This document shows, one piece after another, positions 9,222-17,808 of a stretch of DNA of 64,000 nucleotides. The stretch's first letter is position 1. Every line of letters begins with the position of its first letter. This stretch comes from Alphaproteobacteria bacterium (GTDB lineage: Bacteria > Pseudomonadota > Alphaproteobacteria > Caulobacterales > Caulobacteraceae), in contig JANYET010000045.1 in the NCBI GenBank assembly GCA_025359785.1, positions 1 to 64,000 on the forward strand, written 5' to 3'. A model generated the notes under the pieces. It ran no database searches. It was not told the origin of the DNA and was given only the letters and a program-made list of their open reading frames with translations. Position numbers and translations under genes: made by a program.

Positions 9222-9823
9222 GGGCGAGGCTCCATGCCCTGGAAGAGCAGTTCGACACGCCAGCCAAATAGATCGGCGAGCGAGCCGGCGACAGGTTGGG
9301 CAAGCCAGGCGCGAACGGCGCCCGCCCAAAGGTCGACCAAGGCCGCCGACGCGCGAACCGGGTCTACTGCAGCGTCAATCAGTCCGAGGTCTGCGGCCTG
9401 CACCAGGAAGATGGCGAACTCGTCCGCATCGGCTGCGCCCGAGTCGTCGTCGATCCGACGCATGGCCGGGTCGCTGATCGCGAGGTCGAGCAATTCCAGC
9501 ATGAGGCGGCCCTCGCGCAGCAGGATGGCCTCGACGGCAGCGGCGTAGGCCCGAAGGGAGGCGGTCGGCGACCCGGGGTTCATCTGCTGCCGACAATGCG
9601 CGACGTCGAGGTCCACCTTGGCGTAGTAGGCCTTCATGACATCGAGCTTCGTAGGGTAGAAATTGAAGAACGTGCCCTTCGCGACGCCGGCGGCGGCGAC
9701 CACGTCATCGACACTGGTGCGCGCGTAGCCCCGTTCCCGAAAGAGCATGAGCGCCGCCTGATAGATGGCGTCTCGCAGTTCGGCCCGCGGTCGGGATCGG
9801 TTCGCCTTTATGACTACGGTCAT
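9218..9823 (-). CDS. TetR-family transcriptional regulator
   Basis: The N-terminal helix-turn-helix is clear (A-L-M-L-F-R-E-R-G-Y-A-R-T-S-V-D-D-V, then A-G-V-A-K-G-T-F-F-N-F-Y-P-T-K), followed by a helical ligand/dimer domain. The frame is open to a GTG at 9847 with in-frame ATGs at 9835, 9829 and 9823. A candidate -10 box at 9831-9836 would put the transcription start near 9823, so I take that ATG, giving 201 residues and a leaderless message. If the promoter call is wrong, a start at 9835 is likely. Translationally coupled to the hydrolase. A near-perfect palindrome overlies its promoter and start, so it probably represses itself and the hydrolase. Confidence 0.82.
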   Translation of the reverse strand: MTVVIKANRSRPRAELRDAIYQAALMLFRERGYARTSVDDVVAAAGVAKGTFFNFYPTKLDVMKAYYAKVDLDVAHCRQQMNPGSPTASLRAYAAAVEAILLREGRLMLELLDLAISDPAMRRIDDDSGAADADEFAIFLVQAADLGLIDAAVDPVRASAALVDLWAGAVRAWLAQPVAGSLADLFGWRVELLFQGMEPRP

Positions 9824-9836
9824 GACCATAGTCATA
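9809..9836. promoter_or_regulatory. 28-bp palindromic operator over the TetR promoter/start
   Basis: The half-sites TATGACTA and TAGTCATA flank a perfectly symmetric GGTCATGACC core. Only one base pair of the 28-bp dyad is mismatched. It overlaps the predicted -10 box and the TetR start codon, where a repressor would block transcription. This is what is seen and known for autoregulated TetR genes; binding itself is inferred. Confidence 0.75.
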
Positions 9837-9858
9837 ACATCGGCCACCGCTTCGTCAA
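9831..9858 (-). promoter_or_regulatory. Candidate sigma70-type promoter of tetR-hydrolase
   Basis: On the minus strand TTGACG (9853-9858) and TATGAC (9831-9836) are separated by 16 bases. The -10 lies inside the palindromic operator. The implied start of transcription falls at or next to the ATG at 9823. Confidence 0.45.
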
Positions 9859-9897
9859 ACCCGTTCGGACGCAGGTTGCGCTGCTATACGGCGCGCC

Positions 9898-10053
9898 GCC
9901 GGTCAGACGGCTTCCTCGACTACCACCCAACATCCAGGGCCGCCCGATCAGCGTCGTGACCGACCGGCCCGGGCGCCGTGGATCGCCGACAACGTGGGTT
10001 GCATCGTCGGGTGGGTACCCCCGACGCCGGCGGGGGCCAAGCGCGCGAGGTAG
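9898..10053 (+). pseudogene. Decayed 3' fragment of a sorbosone-dehydrogenase-like gene
   Basis: About 150 bases align along their length with the last part of the intact gene at 6609-7940 (about 7797-7940). Shared peptide blocks, read across frameshifts, are G-F-L-D-x-H, I-Q-G-R-P-x-x-V-V-x-D-R, I-A-D-N-V-G-x-I-V and T-P-A-G. Small indels break the frame, so it cannot be translated as one piece. Weak similarity may extend left to about 9855. It sits between the TetR start and the amidohydrolase stop. It looks like the scar of a recombination or insertion event that brought in the TetR/hydrolase pair. Confidence 0.65.
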
Positions 10054-12102
10054 CTACTTCGGGCGGCCGGAGAACCCGGCGGCCGAGCGTAGCGCATCGG
10101 CGTCCAGCAGCTTGCCGTCGAGCATCACCACGCGGGTATGGCGCAGGTCGCCGATGTGGGCCTGCGGGTCGCCGTCCACCAGCAGCAGGTCGGCGGTCTT
10201 GCCCACCTTGATCGAGCCGGTGTGCTTGTCCTGGCCGACCAGGCGCGCGGGCTCGATGGTGGCCGCCGCCAGCGCCTCGGCCGGGGTGAAGCCGGCCTGC
10301 TCGTAGATTTCCAGCTCGTGGACGATCTCCAGGCCGCTGCCGTCGGTGCCCGCGACGATCGGCACGCCGGCCTTATGCATCTTGCCCAACAGGCCCACCA
10401 TCTTGGCCCAGCTGGCGCGGTAGTCGGCCCGCGTCAGGTCCTTCGGCACGGCGAAGCCGCCGCTGTGGAAGCCCCGCTCGGTGGCCGGCGGCAGGGTGCC
10501 GATGAAGGGCGCGTAGGACGGGTCGAGGTCGCCGTTGTCCGGTACATAGAGGCTCTCGAACGCCACCATCGTCGGGTCGGAATAGATGTGCTTTTTCGCC
10601 ATGGTCCCGACGATCAGGTTCATCGCCGGACCGTTCAGATCGACGTCCTTGCCGAAACGCCCCGGTCCCTCGAACCGGGCGATGCCGTTGTCGATCGGCA
10701 GCATCTCGGCAGGGGCGGCCTGCATGATGATCCAGTTGATGTGAGTCACCTCGTCATAGCCGTCGGCGATGGCGTCGGTGGCGCGGATCCCGGCCGGGAT
10801 ATGGCCGTGGACGTGCAGCCCCAGCTTGTGCGCCTCGGCGGTCGCGGCCGGCAGCCAGGCGGGATTGAAGGTCCCGTAGAACTTCACGCCGGTGAAGCCG
10901 TTGGCCTTGGCCTTGTCGACCAGCGCGATGGCCTCGGCCTGGCTGGTGGCGACGTTGGCCACCTGGGCGGTATTGGGGCCCTTACCGTCGATCAGAGAGG
11001 AGGGATAGACGTGCGGCATCAGCAGCTTGCCGGCCGCCGCGCGGGTGCGCCGGTCGATGGTCAGCACGTCGTTGTTGCCCGGGTCGCGGACCGAGGTGAC
11101 GCCCAGCGAAAGCTCCTGCGGGCCGGTATAGTCGTCGCCGACGTGCATGTGGCAGTCCCACAGGCCGGGCACGAGCGTCTTGCCCTTGCCGTCGAAGACC
11201 TTCGCGCCCTTGGGCGCCTTGACCTTCGCCGAGGGCCCGACCGCGACGATCTTGCCCTTGTCGACCACCACCGTCTGGCCGGTGCGGAAGACAAGCGCGT
11301 CGGCGTCGAACAGCTTGACGTTGGTGAAGGCGACGGGACCGGTCGGAGTCCTCACCAGGGCCTTCATCAGCCTCGGCGCCTGTTCGGCCATGGCCGCGGC
11401 CTGGACCGTGTTCATCCTCGACAGTTCGCCGGCATAGGCTTCCGGCAACCAGGCCACGACGCCGGTCGTACCGAAGAATTTGTTCTGCGCGTCACCCCAG
11501 ACCGGGAACGGCGACGGACCGACGCCGCTGATCGCCCACAGCGTCACGGTCTGTTTCGCGCTGCCCTGGCCGACCGCCATGGTCGTGAGTTTCTCGGCCT
11601 TCGCCCTACCGCCGGGCAGCAAGGCCAGGGTCTTGGTCGGGCTCGCCAGCAGGCGCTCCAGGAACCAGGCGTTGGTGTCGGCCGGCCCACCTTGCGAGGC
11701 ATAGAAGGCGGGCTGCGAATAGGCCATCTTGCCCGCGTCGATGGGGCTCTTCCAGTTCGCCGTCGCGCCCGAGACCGTGAAGGTCTCGCCGGCGTCGCCC
11801 TGCGGCGTCACGCCGTGGATCGCCATGGAGGCGGGCATGCCGTCGGCGCCCGCCTTGCCGACATAGTCCTGGTCCCAGACCTGGCCGCGCAGGTTCCAGG
11901 TCTCCCGCGCCATGCGCGTGCCGTCCGGCAGGGTCCAGCTCCAGCTGTCGCCGTGCTTGGCGCCGGTCGACTCGATGATGAAGTGCCGCGCATCGGCCGG
12001 CGGCTTGGCGAGGTTGGCCGTCAGCGGAGACGGCGGCGTCTGCGCCAAAGCGCTTGAGGCAAGCAGGGCCGCGAGGCCGGCCACAACGAAGGTCGCACGC
12101 AT
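10054..12102 (-). CDS. Exported amidohydrolase with extra N-terminal domain
   Basis: This 682-residue protein has a signal peptide cleaved near residue 20. Residues about 25-250 form a domain I do not recognise. Residues about 255-680 form an imidazolonepropionase/prolidase-type amidohydrolase: the H-x-H zinc motif of the TIM barrel (His318, His320 in D-C-H-M-H-V-G), a later H-V-H-G-H, and G-T-D-G-S-G-L-E near the C-terminus followed by T-P-A-E-A-L-A-A-A-T. It probably cleaves a cyclic amide, a dipeptide or another C-N bond in the periplasm. It stands alone, with about 135 bases between its start and the next gene. Confidence 0.83.
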   Translation of the reverse strand: MRATFVVAGLAALLASSALAQTPPSPLTANLAKPPADARHFIIESTGAKHGDSWSWTLPDGTRMARETWNLRGQVWDQDYVGKAGADGMPASMAIHGVTPQGDAGETFTVSGATANWKSPIDAGKMAYSQPAFYASQGGPADTNAWFLERLLASPTKTLALLPGGRAKAEKLTTMAVGQGSAKQTVTLWAISGVGPSPFPVWGDAQNKFFGTTGVVAWLPEAYAGELSRMNTVQAAAMAEQAPRLMKALVRTPTGPVAFTNVKLFDADALVFRTGQTVVVDKGKIVAVGPSAKVKAPKGAKVFDGKGKTLVPGLWDCHMHVGDDYTGPQELSLGVTSVRDPGNNDVLTIDRRTRAAAGKLLMPHVYPSSLIDGKGPNTAQVANVATSQAEAIALVDKAKANGFTGVKFYGTFNPAWLPAATAEAHKLGLHVHGHIPAGIRATDAIADGYDEVTHINWIIMQAAPAEMLPIDNGIARFEGPGRFGKDVDLNGPAMNLIVGTMAKKHIYSDPTMVAFESLYVPDNGDLDPSYAPFIGTLPPATERGFHSGGFAVPKDLTRADYRASWAKMVGLLGKMHKAGVPIVAGTDGSGLEIVHELEIYEQAGFTPAEALAAATIEPARLVGQDKHTGSIKVGKTADLLLVDGDPQAHIGDLRHTRVVMLDGKLLDADALRSAAGFSGRPK

Positions 12103-12238
12103 GATCGATGATCCTGAAATTCAGCCCCGCCCGTCCTGGGCTGGCGCAGTCTTGCTAAGCCGCGCCGGCTTCAGCAAGCCCGCGCCGGATTAATTCGCGG
12201 CAACTCCGCAAGATCCGCGAACCGACGATCGTCAACCC

Positions 12239-12613
12239 TCAGCCCGGGCTCATCTGAAAGATGCACAGCTTGTTGCCGTCGAGATCGCGGAAATAGGCGC
12301 CGTAGAAATTGTCCATCCGCTGGCCGGGCGGGCCTTCGCAGACGCCGCCGGCGGCCATCGCCGCGGCATGCACGGCGTCGACCTCCGCCGGTGACGGCGA
12401 TGACAGCGCCACCATCACGCCGTTGCCGGTCGTCGCCGGCTCCCCGTCGAACGGCAGGGTGATCCCCAGCATCGCGCCACGCGACGGCGAGCCATAGTAC
12501 TGCGACCGCTGATAGCTCAGCGTGCGCCGCCCACCGAGCGGCGCCAGAACGGCGTCATAGAACGCTCTGGCCCGCTCGAGATCGTTGGTCCCTATCGTCG
12601 TGTAGCCGATCAT
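12239..12613 (-). CDS. VOC family protein (glyoxalase/bleomycin-resistance fold), copy 1
   Basis: This 124-residue, single VOC-module protein starts M-I-G-Y-T-T-I-G-T-N-D-L and ends Y-F-R-D-L-D-G-N-K-L-C-I-F. The C-terminal strand with D-x-D-G-N-K is the usual metal-side motif. VOC proteins are metalloenzymes (isomerases, dioxygenases, thiol transferases) or binding proteins; the substrate is not visible. It is clearly a tandem duplicate of the next gene (same length, shared A-F/V-F-Y-D-A-V-L-A-P-L-G-G-R-R-T, and G-P-P-G-Q-R-M near the end), 23 bases downstream of it, so the two form one transcription unit. Confidence 0.82.
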   Translation of the reverse strand: MIGYTTIGTNDLERARAFYDAVLAPLGGRRTLSYQRSQYYGSPSRGAMLGITLPFDGEPATTGNGVMVALSSPSPAEVDAVHAAAMAAGGVCEGPPGQRMDNFYGAYFRDLDGNKLCIFQMSPG

Positions 12614-12636
12614 CCCGGGAAGCCCTTCACGCGGCC

Positions 12637-13011
12637 TCAGCCCATCTTGAAGACGCAGACCTTGTTGCCGTCCAGGTCGCGGAAATAGGCGCCGTAGAAG
12701 GTCGGCATGCGTTGGCCGGGCGGTCCGTCGCAGGCCGCGCCCGCGGCGATCGCCGCGGCGTGGGCGGCGTCCACCTGTTCCGTGGTCGCGGCCGGCAGGC
12801 CGAACATCGTGCCATTGCCGGCGGAGGCGGGCTGCTCGTCATAGGGTTTGGAGATGGCGATCATGCCGGGCGTCTCCTTGCTGCCGTAGAACTGCATCCG
12901 CTCGCCGTTGGCGAAGGTGCGGCGGCCGCCCAGGGGCGCCAGCACGGCGTCGTAGAACACCTTGGCTCGGTCCAGGTCGTTGGTGCCGATGGTGGCGTAG
13001 CCGATCATCAC
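12637..13011 (-). CDS. VOC family protein, copy 2
   Basis: This 124-residue paralogue of the 12239-12613 product has the same beginning (I-G-Y-A-T-I-G-T-N-D-L) and end (R-D-L-D-G-N-K-V-C-V-F). The middle third differs more, as expected if the duplicates have taken on different ligands. It is the first gene of the pair, divergent from the acylase at 13151. VOC monomers usually dimerise, so a heterodimer of the two products is possible. Cytoplasmic; no leader is visible. Confidence 0.82.
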   Translation of the reverse strand: MMIGYATIGTNDLDRAKVFYDAVLAPLGGRRTFANGERMQFYGSKETPGMIAISKPYDEQPASAGNGTMFGLPAATTEQVDAAHAAAIAAGAACDGPPGQRMPTFYGAYFRDLDGNKVCVFKMG

Positions 13012-13150
13012 GTTTCCCCGTCGTCTTGAATCCAGATGCGCACTCTAAGCCGTGGCGTACCGATACTTGCAAGGGCGCGCGCGCAAGCCCGCGTGGACGA
13101 AAGCCGCGATCTGTCGTCAACTCCTCGCCAATCAACGGGATGGGGCGGAC

Positions 13151-15571
13151 ATGCGGGCGTGGCGGAACATTCTGGCGGGCGTGGCCCAGGTCGCGGTCTT
13201 GGCGGCGGGCTTTGCGGGCCAGGCGGCGGCGCAGGGCGAGCCCGCGTCGACAGCGGTAAAGCGCGACGCCTGGTCGGTGGCGGGCCTCGCCGCGCCGGCG
13301 CAGATGGTAGTCGATCACTGGGGCGTGGCGCACATCTACGCCGCGAGCAGCCGCGACGCCTTCTTCCTGCAGGGCTACAACGCTGGCCGCGACCGGCTGT
13401 GGCAGATCGACCTCTGGCGCAAGCGAGGCCTTGGCCGGCTGTCGGCCAGCTTCGGCCCGGCCTATGTGGCGCAGGATCGCGCGGCGCGGCTCTTCCTCTA
13501 CCGCGGCGACATGGCCGCGGAATGGGCGGCCTATGGGGCCGGAGCGCACGAGGCGGTCGAGGCCTTCACCGCCGGCGTGAACGCCTATGTGGCCGAGGTG
13601 AACGCCGGCCAGCGGCCGCTGCCGGTCGAGTTCAAGCTCTCCCACAGCGCGCCCGAGGCCTGGGGCCCGGAAGACGTCCTGCGCGTCCGCAGCCACGCGC
13701 TGGTCTCCAACGTCGCCTCCGAGGTCGCCCGCGCCCAGGTGGTCTGCGCCGGAGGCCTGGCCGCCGACCGCCTGCGCCGCAAGCTGGAGCCGGCGCACTC
13801 GACGGTCATCCCCGCCGGCCTCGACCCCTGCGTGGTCCCCGCCGATGTGCTGAAAGACTACCTGCTGGGAACGGGCGCCGTGGACTTCCAGCCGATGACC
13901 GCGGGCGGCAAGCGCACCGAGGCCGCGCCGCAGGTCCAGCTCGCCACGGCGCTGGCCGCCGCTCAGAACGAGGGCTCCAACAATTGGGTCATCGCGGGCT
14001 CAAGAACCGCCACAGGCCGGCCGATCCTGGCCAACGATCCGCACCGCCCGGTGGGCGTGCCCTCCCTGCGCTACATGGTCCACCTGAACGCCCCGGACCT
14101 GGACATCATCGGGGCCGGCGAGCCCGCCCTGCCGGGTGTCTCGTTCGGCCATAACGGCCAGATCGCCTGGGGCCTGACCATCTTCTACATCGATCAGGAG
14201 GACCTCTACGTCTACGACGCCAAGGGAGACTCCTACCGCTACAAGACCGGCTACGAGCCGATGACCGTGATCCACGAGACCATCGCGGTGAAGGGCGAGG
14301 CCCCGCGCGATGTCGTCCTGAAGTTCACCCGTCACGGCCCGGTGCTGGCCGAGACGCCCGATGCGGGACACGGGGCCCACGCCTTCGCCCTGCGCACCGT
14401 CTGGAACCTGCCCGGCGCGTCCGGCTATTTCGGCTCCTCGCGGATGTGGCGGGCGAGGTCCTGGGCCGACTTCAAGGCCGGTCAGGAGCACTGGGGGACG
14501 CCGCCGCTGAACCTGGTCTTCGCCGACACCACCGGCGACATCGGCTGGTCCGCCGCGGGCCTGACGCCAAACCGCCCCAACTGGGATGGCCTGCTGCCGG
14601 CGCCGGGGGACGGCCGCTACGAGTGGGCCGGGCTGATGCCGGAGAGCCAGCTTCCGGCCCTGCACAACCCGCCCAAGGGCTTCGTCGCCACCGCCAACCA
14701 GATGAACCTGCCGGCCGACTATCCGGCCAAGCCCTCGATCAGCTACGAGTGGGCCGACCGCTCGCGGATCACCCGGATCGAGGAGGTGCTGAGCGCGCTG
14801 CCCAAGGCGACGCTGGCCGACTCCATGGCGCTGCAGACCGACAGTCATGACGCCCTGTCGCGGCGGACCATCGCGCTCCTGGCCCATCTCTCCTCGCCGG
14901 ACCCCTCGCTCGCCAGGGCCCTCGAACTGCTCAAGGCCTGGGACAACGACGAGACCACCGGCAGCGCGGCGGCGGCGATCTACCAGGTCTGGACCAGCAG
15001 CCACCTGGGCCACACGGTGGTCGGGGCGGTGACGCCGGAAGCCGCACGCACCCTGGTCGGCTCCGGCGCGCTGGACGCCGTGGTCAGCTACCTGGAGGCG
15101 CCGGAGGCTGCGCCGGCCCGCGACGCCCTGCTGCTCGGCAGCCTGGGCGCGGCTGTCGCCGACCTGAAGGGCAAGCTCGGCCCTGACATGGCGGGCTGGA
15201 CCTGGGGCGCGCTGCACCACGCCGACTTCAAGCCCGCCGCCGCGGTCCTCGCCAACCCGCAGCTCGCCGCTCAGATGGGCACGGGCGCGCTGGAGATTCC
15301 CGGCTCGGCCCAGTCCCCGCGCGCGGCCACCTACCGCCCGCTCGATTTCACCCAGACGGCCGGCGCCTCGGTCCGGCTGGTGATGGACGTCGGCGCCTGG
15401 GACAACTCGGTCGCCATCAACACGCCCGGCCAGTCAGGCGACCCCTTCAGCACCCACTACCGCGACCTCTTCCCGCTCTGGGCCACCGGCGCCTACATCC
15501 CGCTGGACTTCAGCCGGGCCGCCGTGAACCGCGACGCGGAACTGGTGGTGAACCTGACGCCGGCGCGGTGA
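13151..15571 (+). CDS. Penicillin/AHL acylase family Ntn-hydrolase, exported
   Basis: I use the ATG at 13151 behind GGGATGGGGCGG (806 residues); an upstream extension to 13052 has no leader or binding site. A signal peptide (about residues 1-28) precedes an alpha chain with F-F-L-Q-G-Y-N-A-G-R-D-R-L-W-Q-I-D. The autocatalytic cleavage site is N-E-G/S-N-N-W-V, making Ser276 the N-terminal nucleophile of the beta chain. The G-x-S-F-G-H-N-x-x-I-A-W-G block follows. Members deacylate beta-lactams, N-acyl-homoserine lactones or N-acyl amino acids in the periplasm, so quorum quenching is possible but unproven. Monocistronic; convergent with the TonB receptor gene. Confidence 0.87.
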   Translation: MRAWRNILAGVAQVAVLAAGFAGQAAAQGEPASTAVKRDAWSVAGLAAPAQMVVDHWGVAHIYAASSRDAFFLQGYNAGRDRLWQIDLWRKRGLGRLSASFGPAYVAQDRAARLFLYRGDMAAEWAAYGAGAHEAVEAFTAGVNAYVAEVNAGQRPLPVEFKLSHSAPEAWGPEDVLRVRSHALVSNVASEVARAQVVCAGGLAADRLRRKLEPAHSTVIPAGLDPCVVPADVLKDYLLGTGAVDFQPMTAGGKRTEAAPQVQLATALAAAQNEGSNNWVIAGSRTATGRPILANDPHRPVGVPSLRYMVHLNAPDLDIIGAGEPALPGVSFGHNGQIAWGLTIFYIDQEDLYVYDAKGDSYRYKTGYEPMTVIHETIAVKGEAPRDVVLKFTRHGPVLAETPDAGHGAHAFALRTVWNLPGASGYFGSSRMWRARSWADFKAGQEHWGTPPLNLVFADTTGDIGWSAAGLTPNRPNWDGLLPAPGDGRYEWAGLMPESQLPALHNPPKGFVATANQMNLPADYPAKPSISYEWADRSRITRIEEVLSALPKATLADSMALQTDSHDALSRRTIALLAHLSSPDPSLARALELLKAWDNDETTGSAAAAIYQVWTSSHLGHTVVGAVTPEAARTLVGSGALDAVVSYLEAPEAAPARDALLLGSLGAAVADLKGKLGPDMAGWTWGALHHADFKPAAAVLANPQLAAQMGTGALEIPGSAQSPRAATYRPLDFTQTAGASVRLVMDVGAWDNSVAINTPGQSGDPFSTHYRDLFPLWATGAYIPLDFSRAAVNRDAELVVNLTPAR

Positions 15572-15592
15572 GCCGTTGCCGGGGTCCCTGCC

Positions 15593-17659
15593 CTACCCAC
15601 CGAACGACTTGCGGACACGGATGAGCAGGCTGCCGCCCCATTCCAGGTCGCGCACGTCGGTGTAGTCGAGCACCCCCAGGTTGCGGGCGCCGGCGTAGAC
15701 CTCGCGGATCCGTTTGACGTGGCGCTGGTTCATGGTCTGCGCTTCGAGCCGGATCGTCAGGTCGGGCCGGGGCTTGTATTCCCCGAAGATCAGCACTTCC
15801 GTGCCCACCTTACGGGTCTCGATCTCGCCCAGCCGATAGGCCCGCTCGCGCGCCGCGCCAACCACATCGACGCCCCAGACCGACTTCCAATGGGGCAGGT
15901 CCTGGGTGAAGTGCGCGTCCCATCCCCAGGGACCCAGCACCGACAGCTCGCGGGTATCCTGGGTGAACCGCGGCGCCGAGATTTCCCGGCCGCGGCCGGT
16001 CAGCGGATCGGTCACCCGGGTGATACGCCGCGTCACCTGGCCCCGGAACTGGGCCGCGCGCACCCCCAGGCGGTCCAACGGCAGGCTGATGCTGGCCTGG
16101 AACTCGTTCTTCGTCCCCTTGCCGATGTTGCCGGGCACGTCGGCCAGCACCGCGCCGCCCGCGCCATAGACCGGGATACGGTCGACAACATTGGCGATGG
16201 CGTAGTGGCGCGCCGTCAGCACCAGCGCGCCGGCCCCCCAGAAGCGCCGCTCGTAGGCCGCCTCGGCCACCGAGGCCTGCTGGGGCGCAAGGTTCGGGTT
16301 GCCCGCCGTCAGCGTGCCGGTGGAGGCGACGCTGGGGGCGGCGACAAAATCGTCGAAGTTCAGCTGACCGACCTCGCGCTCCAGGCGCAGGCGCACCTGG
16401 CTGCCGGGATCGGGGATCCAGGTGACGGCGAAGCGGGGCTTGGTGAACTGCAGAGTCTTTTCGAGCACGACGTCGCCCACCGAGGTGACCGTCGAGCGCT
16501 CCTGACGAACGCCAGCCTCGAGGGATAATCCGTCGCCGGCCTGCCAGGTCGCGCTGGCGGTCAGCTCGGCGCGCCGCTCCTCCAGCTGCACATTCGCCGC
16601 GGGCACCACCGCGGCGCGCCCGTTGACGATCAGGTCGGTCTGGCTGTCGAGCTTGTTGAGCGCCCCCTCGGCGCTGCCTTCGAAGGTCAGGCGCGGCGAG
16701 GTGCGCAGCTTCGCGGTCAGGCGTCCGACGCTCTCCGAACCGCTGCGGTCCAGCGCGAAGTCACGCAACAGGCCGGGCGCCTCGAAATGCACCGTGGTCT
16801 TGGCCTTGTTGAACTGCTGGAACGCCACCGCCTCGACCCCCAGCCGCGGCGTCAGCGCGCGTGAGAACCGTCCACCCAGCTCGATCTGGCGCCGGTCGAT
16901 GCGGTCGTATTCGTATTCCCGCCCGCCGCCCACGTAGCGGTCATAGAGTTCGACGTAGGACGGGGTCAGCTGATAGGCGCCGGTGAACCGGGCGCGGCCG
17001 CCGGCCAGCGGGGTCTCGTAGGCGCCCGTGGTCCAGATCTTTTGGCCGCCCGCGTCCACGTCGACTGCTGATCGCAGGCGCACCGTGCCGCTCGCGTTGT
17101 GGCGGACGCGGTTTCCGTCACCCAGTTCCTCGCTGGGCCCCTTGCCATAGACCTGCGACAGCTCGGCGGAGCGACCGCCGGACCAGCGCCATTGGGCCTC
17201 GGCGCGGACGCTGTTGAGGACGCGGCCGTCGTAGATGAAGTTCGTGCTGGGCGACACCGCGGCCCGGAACCCGCCCGTGGTCTTGCGCACCACATTGGCC
17301 AGCACGGTCTTGCCCTGCATGTCGATGCCCGGCGCGCCGCCGCGGATCAGTTCGACGCGGGCCACGGCGCCGGACGGGATGCGCTTGAGGATCTCGTCCA
17401 GCGTATCGTTCTTGGAGACTGGCGGCTGGCCGTCGATCAGCACATTGCCGCCGGCGTCGGCCAGGCCGCGGACCACCGCGCCCTTGTCGAAGGTGAAGCC
17501 CGGCAGCCGGATCACCATGTCGTAGGCGCTGGTCGGCGAGGCGTCGGCAAAGAAGCTCGGCGGATAGCCAATGACGCCGCGCTCGCCCGCCGCGGACACC
17601 GGCGCAACAGCAGGCGCGGTCGCCTGGGCGGCGACCGCAATCGTCAGCAGCGAAATCAT
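15593..17659 (-). CDS. TonB-dependent outer-membrane receptor
   Basis: This 688-residue protein has a short signal peptide, then a plug domain (about residues 45-155: D-M-V-I-R-L-P-G-F, a N-V-L-I-D-G-Q-P-P loop and R-I-P-S-G-A-V-A-R-V-E-L-I-R-G-G). A 22-strand-type barrel region rich in R-x-x-x-E and aromatic-belt residues extends to the C-terminus. It imports a ligand across the outer membrane with TonB energy. No Fur box or vitamin-B12 riboswitch is visible upstream. Its neighbours do not identify the ligand. Confidence 0.8.
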   Translation of the reverse strand: MISLLTIAVAAQATAPAVAPVSAAGERGVIGYPPSFFADASPTSAYDMVIRLPGFTFDKGAVVRGLADAGGNVLIDGQPPVSKNDTLDEILKRIPSGAVARVELIRGGAPGIDMQGKTVLANVVRKTTGGFRAAVSPSTNFIYDGRVLNSVRAEAQWRWSGGRSAELSQVYGKGPSEELGDGNRVRHNASGTVRLRSAVDVDAGGQKIWTTGAYETPLAGGRARFTGAYQLTPSYVELYDRYVGGGREYEYDRIDRRQIELGGRFSRALTPRLGVEAVAFQQFNKAKTTVHFEAPGLLRDFALDRSGSESVGRLTAKLRTSPRLTFEGSAEGALNKLDSQTDLIVNGRAAVVPAANVQLEERRAELTASATWQAGDGLSLEAGVRQERSTVTSVGDVVLEKTLQFTKPRFAVTWIPDPGSQVRLRLEREVGQLNFDDFVAAPSVASTGTLTAGNPNLAPQQASVAEAAYERRFWGAGALVLTARHYAIANVVDRIPVYGAGGAVLADVPGNIGKGTKNEFQASISLPLDRLGVRAAQFRGQVTRRITRVTDPLTGRGREISAPRFTQDTRELSVLGPWGWDAHFTQDLPHWKSVWGVDVVGAARERAYRLGEIETRKVGTEVLIFGEYKPRPDLTIRLEAQTMNQRHVKRIREVYAGARNLGVLDYTDVRDLEWGGSLLIRVRKSFGG

Positions 17660-17785
17660 ATGAGCCGGCCCCTTCCCCGCTGCGTATCTGGTGGGCTTCG
17701 TCAGGCCAAGCTAGAGGGCTGCGCCCCAGGCCGTAACTTGAACGGCGGTGTGCGGCTTTCGCGTAACATGGTCGTCCGTCTCGGC

Positions 17786-17806
17786 AGGCGGGCGGGCGGG
17801 CGGGCG
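17786..17806. repeat. Short GGGC-type tetranucleotide tract
   Basis: Five tandem units of a GGCG-type tetramer lie just outside the SDR stop codon and before the TonB receptor start. In principle it could vary by slippage, but it lies in an untranslated spacer. Confidence 0.45.
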
Positions 17807-17808
17807 CC

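Noticed and set aside
10138..12057. Plus-strand open frame of 639 codons opposite the amidohydrolase
   Set aside because: Composition (Arg/Gly/Val/His-rich, no secondary-structure pattern) and the strong amidohydrolase motifs on the other strand show that it is a shadow.
17786..17806. GGCG-type tandem tract as a phase-variation switch
   Set aside because: It lies in an untranslated spacer and no promoter boxes flank it at a telling distance.
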